DNA of 7,396 nt from positions 1 through 7,396 of the forward strand of contig JAFRQN010000131.1 in the NCBI GenBank assembly GCA_017428585.1, read 5' to 3'. The notes beneath the pieces are model-generated. The model did no database searches and was not told the origin of the DNA. It saw nothing but the letters and a program-made list of their open reading frames with translations. Both the position numbers and the translations under genes were made by a program. This DNA is from Bacteroidota bacterium. Its GTDB lineage: Bacteria; Bacteroidota; Ignavibacteria; Kapaibacteriales; UBA2268. This document shows positions 5,955-7,396 of the stretch, in pieces (position 1 is the stretch's first letter; every line of letters begins with the position of its first letter).

Positions 5955-7396
5955 TTATTTTAATAATTCTCGCGCTATATATTGTCCAGTTACACTATTT
6001 TTATTTTTTGCAATATCATACGGACTGCCTTCTGCAATAATATAACCGCCATTTGCGCCGCTATCAGGTCCCATATCAATAATCCAATCAGCAGATTTTA
6101 TTATATCTAAATTATGTTCCACTACAATAACCGTGTTACCCTTATCTACCAATTTTTGAATCATTATAAGCAATAATCTTATATCTTCAAAATGCAATCC
6201 TGTCGTTGGTTCATCTAATAAGAAGACCGTATTGCTTGTATCAGGTTTAGATAATTCAGTAGCTAATTTTACCCGCTGCGCTTCACCACCAGATAATGTT
6301 GTAGCTTGCTGTCCTAATTTGATATACCCCAATCCAACATCATTTAAAATAGCAAGTTTATCTTTTAATTTAGGTATATTGTCAAAAAATTTCAATGCTT
6401 CAGAAACTGTCATTTCAAGCACTTCATAAATGGATTTTCCATTATATTTAATTTGCAAGGTTTCTTTATTATATCGTTTTCCATTGCATACATCACATGG
6501 AACATAAATATCAGGCAGGAAATTCATTTCCAATTTCTTTAATCCTGCACCTTTGCATGCTTCACACCTTCCTCCCGGAACATTAAAAGAGAACCTTCCG
6601 TCTTTATAACCACGTATAATAGACTCTGGCAATTTAGCATAATAAGCTCTTATGATATCAAATATTTTAGTATATGTTGCTGGATTAGAACGAGGCAGTC
6701 TGCCAATAGGAATTTGATCAACTTCGATAACTTTATCTATATATTTTATGCCATATATATTTTCATATTTTAAAGGTTTTTTATTAGCAGATTGCAGTAT
6801 ATTAGATAATAAGGGATATAAAGTATCATTAATTAAAGATGATTTGCCAGAACCAGACACACCAGTAATACAAACAAATAAACCAAGAGGAATTTTTAAA
6901 TCAATATTTTTTAGATTATTACCAGAAGCTCCTATTAGTTCTAATTGTTTATTTTTATTTGGTTTACGTATCTTTTTAGGCGGTTCTATCTTTTTTATAC
7001 CCTTGATATATTGAGCAGTATAAGATGCTTCTAATTGTTTTTTATTCAAATTGTCCATTTGATCAGCTTCTGCGGCAAATATAACCTCACCACCAGAAAT
7101 ACCTGCGCCCGGTCCAAAATCAACAATATAATCTGCAGATTTAATCATAGATTTATCATGTTCTACCACGATAACAGTATTTCCAACATCACGCAGACGT
7201 TTTAACATATTAATCAATCTATCATTATCACGAGGATGCAGACCTATGCTTGGTTCATCTAAAACGTATGTAATACCAACAAGTTGAGAACCTATTTGCG
7301 AAGCTAATCTAATTCTTTGAGATTCACCACCAGATAAAGTACTCATATTTCTACTTAAAGAAATATAAGAAAGCCCAACATTATACAAAAAGCTCA
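5955..7396 (-). CDS. uvrA: Excinuclease ABC subunit A, C-terminal half (5' end outside window)
   Basis: UvrA is the damage-sensing ATPase of nucleotide-excision repair; it works as a dimer and loads UvrB on damaged DNA. About 480 of the usual 940 residues are visible. The reading frame runs off the right edge: the codons before 7386 read Ser-Phe-Leu in frame, and the TTG at 7386-7388 is an ordinary leucine codon, not a start. Counting that Leu as 1, the end of the first ATPase domain shows LSGGES (18-23), VLDEPS (Asp44, Glu45) and VVEHD (74-78). The second ATPase domain has Walker A GVSGSGKSS (176-184), a zinc finger with Cys275, Cys278, Cys298 and Cys301 (spacing as in E. coli), LSGGE (365-369), LDEPTTGLHFED and VVEHN (422-426). 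It ends normally, 17 bases before prsW. Nothing in the visible part is damaged. Confidence 0.98.
   Translation of the reverse strand, partial: SFLYNVGLSYISLSRNMSTLSGGESQRIRLASQIGSQLVGITYVLDEPSIGLHPRDNDRLINMLKRLRDVGNTVIVVEHDKSMIKSADYIVDFGPGAGISGGEVIFAAEADQMDNLNKKQLEASYTAQYIKGIKKIEPPKKIRKPNKNKQLELIGASGNNLKNIDLKIPLGLFVCITGVSGSGKSSLINDTLYPLLSNILQSANKKPLKYENIYGIKYIDKVIEVDQIPIGRLPRSNPATYTKIFDIIRAYYAKLPESIIRGYKDGRFSFNVPGGRCEACKGAGLKKLEMNFLPDIYVPCDVCNGKRYNKETLQIKYNGKSIYEVLEMTVSEALKFFDNIPKLKDKLAILNDVGLGYIKLGQQATTLSGGEAQRVKLATELSKPDTSNTVFLLDEPTTGLHFEDIRLLLIMIQKLVDKGNTVIVVEHNLDIIKSADWIIDMGPDSGANGGYIIAEGSPYDIAKNKNSVTGQYIARELLK

Noticed and set aside
7386..7388. TTG taken as a start codon for the right-edge gene.
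   Set aside because: The frame stays open to the edge and reads UvrA-like residues before it. The protein would begin in the middle of the first ATPase domain, so this is a window cut and not a truncated gene.

Overview
The window holds five genes, all read leftward on the minus strand of an AT-rich bacterial chromosome. In transcription order, from the right edge, they are uvrA (3' half only), a PrsW-family membrane protease, an ABC-F ATPase of the Uup type, guaA (GMP synthetase) and an ApeA-like HEPN protein. None of the four visible gene starts has a convincing Shine-Dalgarno sequence at the usual distance, and the leaders are nearly pure A/T. This fits the Bacteroidota or another group with weak SD use, but the protein sequences do not settle the phylum from memory and I leave it open.

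Right part (1723-7396): uvrA, prsW, uup and guaA lie close together in one direction, with gaps of 17, 40 and 47 bases, and could form one transcription unit. They look like ordinary chromosomal housekeeping genes: nucleotide-excision repair, a membrane protease, a DNA-junction or ribosome-associated ATPase, and the last step of GMP synthesis. All motifs expected in the visible parts are present, and none of these genes looks broken.

Left part (1-1722): this is the accessory part. A 466-residue protein ending in an HEPN fold with an intact R-x4-H ribonuclease motif (RNELAH, residues 413-418) sits alone behind guaA. It resembles ApeA-type single-gene anti-phage proteins. Its gene is much poorer in G+C than guaA (about 22% against 36% in hand-counted stretches). 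It is framed by two perfect 18-base direct repeats, TTCTAATTGAATAAGATT, at 67-84 and 1685-1702. The repeat next to guaA forms the downstream arm of a terminator-like hairpin just past the guaA stop codon. Joining the outer flanks through one repeat copy gives a better terminator, because the stem would run straight into eight T residues. The simplest reading is that a 1618-base cargo carrying a probable defence gene was inserted into the guaA terminator, duplicating 18 bases. No recombinase is visible in the window, so the mechanism is unknown.

Bases 1-237 hold no gene that I can support, only AT-rich sequence with the left repeat and a 17-base palindrome.
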